Shown in pieces: positions 61,171 to 64,000 of a stretch of DNA of 64,000 nt. The notes beneath the pieces were generated by a model, which had not been told where the DNA came from, did no database searches, and saw only the letters and a list, made by a program, of their open reading frames with translations. Both the position numbers and the translations under genes were made by a program. The DNA is from an uncultured Arthrobacter sp. (lineage in GTDB: Bacteria > Actinomycetota > Actinomycetes > Actinomycetales > Micrococcaceae): the NCBI RefSeq assembly GCF_947495145.1, contig NZ_CANLXP010000009.1:93385-157384 (forward strand). Reading direction: 5' to 3'. How positions within the stretch are numbered: the stretch's first letter is position 1; each line of letters opens with the position of its first letter.

Positions 61171-61694
61171 CCGATCCGGTGTGGTCGCAGGAATTTTGCG
61201 TAGCCTCAGCCGAGGAGCTGCAGCGTGCAGCAGAGAGCCTTGGAAGCAGGCTCGCCGCGGGTGACCTGCTTATCCTGACCGGGGAGCTCGGAGCGGGCAA
61301 GACCACCTTCACGCAGGGGCTGGGCCGCGGGCTCGGCGTGCGGGAGGGCATCATTTCGCCAACGTTCGTGCTGGTTCGCAATCATCCCTCGCTCACCGGC
61401 GGGCCAGGACTGGTCCACGTCGACGCGTACCGGCTTGAATCAGACGCCGAAATCGACGACCTCGACCTGGAAACCACGCTGGAGGATTCCGTCACCGTGG
61501 TCGAGTGGGGTGCCGGCCGGGTGGAGCATCTCGCCGACAGCTGGCTGCACCTCACGCTGGTTCGCCCAGTTCTCTCCTCCGCCGCAGAGCCGTCAGCAGT
61601 ACCTGAGGAGGACGACGACGACGAATCGCGCCAGGTGCGCATCGACGCCTACGGTCCACGCTGGGCCAAACTACAACCGGAAGCGCTGGTCTAG
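61167..61694 (+). CDS. tsaE: tRNA t6A biosynthesis ATPase TsaE
   Basis: The 175-residue protein has the P-loop LTGELGAGKTTFTQGLGRGL, ISPTFVLVRNH, VHVDAYRLES and VTVVEWGAG, all TsaE motifs. It drives turnover of the TsaB-TsaD complex that adds threonylcarbamoyl to A37 of ANN-decoding tRNAs. An acidic insertion (EEDDDDES) lies near the C-terminus. tsaB starts 1 nt after its stop. Confidence 0.96.
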   Translation: MTDPVWSQEFCVASAEELQRAAESLGSRLAAGDLLILTGELGAGKTTFTQGLGRGLGVREGIISPTFVLVRNHPSLTGGPGLVHVDAYRLESDAEIDDLDLETTLEDSVTVVEWGAGRVEHLADSWLHLTLVRPVLSSAAEPSAVPEEDDDDESRQVRIDAYGPRWAKLQPEALV

Positions 61695-61695
61695 C

Positions 61696-62349
61696 GTGCT
61701 GATTCTTTCCCTTGATACCTCAGCGGCGGCCAGCGCAGCGCTGGTGAGCAACGGCGTCGTTCTCCAACGGTTTGCCTCGACCGACACGCGCTCGCATGCT
61801 GAAGTGCTGGCACCCGCCGTCGAGCGGTTGCTCGCTGATGCTGGTGTGGCGGGAACCGAGCTGGGTGCGCTCGTGGTCGGCGTTGGTCCGGGCCCGTTCA
61901 CGGGGCTGCGCGCGGGGATCGCCACAGCGCGGATGCTCTCCTTCGTGTGGAATGTGCCGCTGTACGGGGTGATGAGCCTTGACGCGGTGGCCCTCGATGC
62001 GGCTCATGCGGAAGGCGAGTTCGCGGTAGCCACCGACGCGCGCCGCAAGGAAGTGTACTGGGCGCGCTACCGCGCGGGTTCTGCGCTGCCGGAGCTCGTG
62101 GATGGTCCGTATGTGGGGCCGGCGGAAACCGTTCCGGACCTTCCCGTGTACGGGCATGGTGCAGGCCTTTACGCCGAGCGGTTGACCGGTCCTGCCCGCG
62201 CAACCGAGCTCACGCCCGACGCCGCCGCGCTCGCACTGGTCGCCGAACAGACGCTAGCGGCCGGTGGTGCACTGCGTCCCACCACGCCGCTGTACCTGCG
62301 GGAGTCGGATGCCAAGGTGCCGGGTCCACGGAAGAAGGCGCTGCTGTGA
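61696..62349 (+). CDS. tsaB: tRNA t6A biosynthesis protein TsaB
   Basis: From GTG 61696 the product is 217 residues, starting LILSLDTSAAASAALVSNGV, with SHAEVLAPAVERLLADAGV and VVGVGPGPFTGLRAGIATAR, the TsaB signature. TsaB is the scaffold that dimerises with TsaD. The reading frame is open further upstream inside tsaE but those residues are not TsaB-like. The stop overlaps the rimI GTG (GTGA). Confidence 0.95.
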   Translation: MLILSLDTSAAASAALVSNGVVLQRFASTDTRSHAEVLAPAVERLLADAGVAGTELGALVVGVGPGPFTGLRAGIATARMLSFVWNVPLYGVMSLDAVALDAAHAEGEFAVATDARRKEVYWARYRAGSALPELVDGPYVGPAETVPDLPVYGHGAGLYAERLTGPARATELTPDAAALALVAEQTLAAGGALRPTTPLYLRESDAKVPGPRKKALL

Positions 62350-62828
62350 CATTCACACTCCGTCCAATGCGCCTGCAGGACATCCCCGCGGTCGGCAGCC
62401 TGGAGCAGAAGCTCTTCCCGGTCGACGCGTGGCCCCTCGAGCTGTTCTTCGATGAGTTCGCGCAGGTTGAAACGCGGCAGTACCTGATCGCTGAGGCTGA
62501 CGGCCAACTGATCGGCTACTGCGGCGTCATGGTGCTCGGTGCGACGGCGGACATCCAGACGATCGGCGTGCTGCCGGAGTACGAGGGGCAGGGGATCGGC
62601 ACCGCGATGCTGACCAGCATGCTCGATGAAGCCCGCCGCCGCGGCGCAACTGAGACCCTGCTTGAGGTTCGGGAGGACAATCCGAGGGCGCGGACGCTGT
62701 ATGAGCGTTTCGGCTTCGCACACATCCATACCCGGCGCGGCTACTACCGGGACGGCGTGAGCGCCTACGTCATGCGGCTGATCTTCGACTCTTCCCACGC
62801 AGCGAAAGGCGACCATGAACCGGTCTGA
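62346..62828 (+). CDS. rimI: Ribosomal-protein-alanine N-acetyltransferase RimI-like
   Basis: The 160-residue GNAT-fold protein has the acetyl-CoA motif [23 protein letters not shown] and [20 protein letters not shown]. Family members acetylate the N-terminus of ribosomal protein S18 or other proteins; the exact target here is not shown. The tsaB-rimI-tsaD order is widespread. It overlaps tsaD by 14 nt. Confidence 0.93.
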   Translation: MTFTLRPMRLQDIPAVGSLEQKLFPVDAWPLELFFDEFAQVETRQYLIAEADGQLIGYCGVMVLGATADIQTIGVLPEYEGQGIGTAMLTSMLDEARRRGATETLLEVREDNPRARTLYERFGFAHIHTRRGYYRDGVSAYVMRLIFDSSHAAKGDHEPV

Positions 62829-63882
62829 ACCCCTGGTATTGGGAATCGAATCATCCTGTGACGAGACCGGCGTCGGGATTGTGCGGGGAACAGCCCTGCT
62901 GACCAACGCGGTGTCCTCCTCGATGGACGAGCATGTGCGCTTCGGCGGTGTCATCCCCGAAATCGCTTCCCGGGCGCACCTCGACGCCATGGTGCCCACG
63001 CTCCAACAGGCACTCGACGAGGCTCGGGTGCAGCTGTCCGACGTCGATGCGCTCGCCGTCACCTCGGGCCCGGGACTGTCCGGCGCGCTCATGGTCGGTG
63101 TTGCGGCGGCCAAGGCGCTTTCAGTGGCGACGGGGAAACCGCTCTATGCGGTGAACCACCTGGTGGCACACGTCGGGGTGGGGCTGCTCGACTCCGGCGA
63201 ACTGCCCAAGGACCTCGGCGCATTGCTGGTATCCGGCGGGCACACGGAAATTCTGCGCGTGCGGAACCTGGCTTCCGACGTCGAACTGTTGGGTTCGACC
63301 ATCGATGACGCCGCAGGCGAGGCATACGACAAGGTGGCCCGCATCCTGGGCCTCGGCTATCCGGGCGGGCCGGCGATAGACCGGATCGCAGCGCAGGGCG
63401 ATCCCCGGGCCATCCGGTTTCCGCGCGGGCTGAGCCAGCCCAAGTACCTGGGTACGGCGGAGCAGCCGGGTCCGCACCGCTACGACTGGTCGTTCAGTGG
63501 GTTGAAGACAGCCGTCGCACGGTTTGTTGAGGACTGCGAGGCGCGCGGTGTCGAGGTGCCGGTAGCCGATGTGGCGGCGTCCTTTCAGGAAGCGGTGGTG
63601 GACGTCATCACGTCCAAGGCGGTGCTGGCGTGCCGCGAGAACGGTATTACGTCGTTGCTGCTGGGCGGGGGAGTGGCGTCAAACTCGCGGCTCCGTCAGC
63701 TGACCCGGGAACGCTGTGAGGCGGCGGGGATAACGTTGACCATTCCGCCGTCGTCGTTATGTACAGACAACGGAGCCATGGTGGCGGCGCTTGCCGCGCG
63801 CATCATCATGGACGGCGGCGAGCCCAGCGGGATCGGCTTCGGCACCGACTCTTCAATGCCCGTGAGTACGGTTCACCTCTAA
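62815..63882 (+). CDS. tsaD: tRNA threonylcarbamoyltransferase TsaD
   Basis: The 355-residue ASKHA-fold protein starts [19 protein letters not shown] and has [64 protein letters not shown] and [16 protein letters not shown], all TsaD motifs including the metal-ligand histidines. It catalyses the last step of t6A formation. TsaC/Sua5, which supplies threonylcarbamoyl-AMP, is not in the window. Confidence 0.97.
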   Translation: MNRSEPLVLGIESSCDETGVGIVRGTALLTNAVSSSMDEHVRFGGVIPEIASRAHLDAMVPTLQQALDEARVQLSDVDALAVTSGPGLSGALMVGVAAAKALSVATGKPLYAVNHLVAHVGVGLLDSGELPKDLGALLVSGGHTEILRVRNLASDVELLGSTIDDAAGEAYDKVARILGLGYPGGPAIDRIAAQGDPRAIRFPRGLSQPKYLGTAEQPGPHRYDWSFSGLKTAVARFVEDCEARGVEVPVADVAASFQEAVVDVITSKAVLACRENGITSLLLGGGVASNSRLRQLTRERCEAAGITLTIPPSSLCTDNGAMVAALAARIIMDGGEPSGIGFGTDSSMPVSTVHL

Positions 63883-63908
63883 CCCCTTCGCGTTCATTTG
63901 GCACGACA

Positions 63909-63928
63909 CGCCCCGAAAGGACGGGGCG
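63909..63928. terminator. Hairpin after tsaD
   Basis: CGCCCCG (63909-63915) and CGGGGCG (63922-63928) form a 7-bp stem with an AAAGGA loop, 26 nt after tsaD. No T-run follows on either strand, so strength is uncertain; it could serve both strands. Confidence 0.5.
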
Positions 63929-63931
63929 AAG

Positions 63932-64000
63932 TCAAGTAGTGGGGGCAACGCTGGGGTTCATGCCGCTGTGAGCAGCTGGTTCAGCCGGGTGGCTGGGGTC
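63932..64000 (-). CDS. Possible 3' end of a minus-strand gene
   Basis: The minus strand is open from the window edge to a TGA at 63932-63934, reading DPSHPAEPAAHSGMNPSVAPTT. It is too short to identify and could be chance; the adjacent hairpin at 63909-63928 is at least consistent with convergent gene ends here. Confidence 0.2.
   Translation of the reverse strand, partial: DPSHPAEPAAHSGMNPSVAPTT

Overview
The window is high-GC, gene-dense chromosomal DNA from an actinobacterium, most likely a member of the Micrococcaceae (Arthrobacter-like). The reasons are the high G+C, frequent GTG/TTG starts, the S10-spc-alpha ribosomal layout with low-complexity tails on several ribosomal proteins, an spc cluster with no S14 gene between rplE and rpsH, the GlgX-TreY-TreZ trehalose locus, and a secretin-free Tad pilus cluster. 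Genus is inferred from content, not measured. There are no rRNA, tRNA, CRISPR or insertion-sequence genes.

Layout. 1-16512 (+): the end of the S10 operon (partial rplC to rpsQ), the spc operon (rplN to rplO), then secY-adk-map behind a very strong hairpin, infA-rpmJ, rpsM-rpsK, rpoA-rplQ and truA. 16509-20796: a wall-side alpha/beta hydrolase gene broken by one in-frame stop codon, a membrane PAS histidine kinase divergent from its OmpR-type response regulator, and an Hpt-like protein that lacks the phospho-accepting histidine. 20916-27877 (-): a complete core Tad/Flp pilus operon (flp, tadE, tadG-like, cpaB, cpaE/tadZ, tadA, tadB, tadC) with a hairpin directly after the pilin gene. 28039-35660 (-): a four-gene ABC exporter-type operon with two very large FtsX-like permeases and two MacB/LolD-type ATPases.

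35758-38550 (+): rplM-rpsI and glmM, separated by an unusual set of repeated motifs. 38566-39835: a Fic-domain AMPylator-like gene preceded by a 15-bp-armed palindrome. 39842-42231 (-): mscL, a VanY-like carboxypeptidase lipoprotein and coaA. 42354-46203 (+): glmS, acpS and the NAD(P)HX repair enzyme. 46309-52606 (+): glgX-treY-treZ, which would turn glycogen or maltodextrins into trehalose. 52623-55287: an FAD monooxygenase and an aldo/keto reductase. 55386-55970: a ribbon-helix-helix/MazF-type toxin-antitoxin pair. 55994-56556: a methyltransferase remnant. 56615-59906: a GH4 glycosidase, a divergent PfkB sugar kinase and an SDR. 60007-63882 (+): alr-tsaE-tsaB-rimI-tsaD, joining cell-wall D-alanine supply with t6A tRNA modification.

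Most of the window is core housekeeping. The parts worth a second look are the accessory signalling and Tad region, the degenerate Hpt protein, the two recently broken genes, several strong hairpins at operon joints, a recurring arrangement in which a -10-like hexamer sits 6-8 nt before a start codon (leaderless transcripts), and self-contained regulatory palindromes at the Fic and toxin-antitoxin loci.
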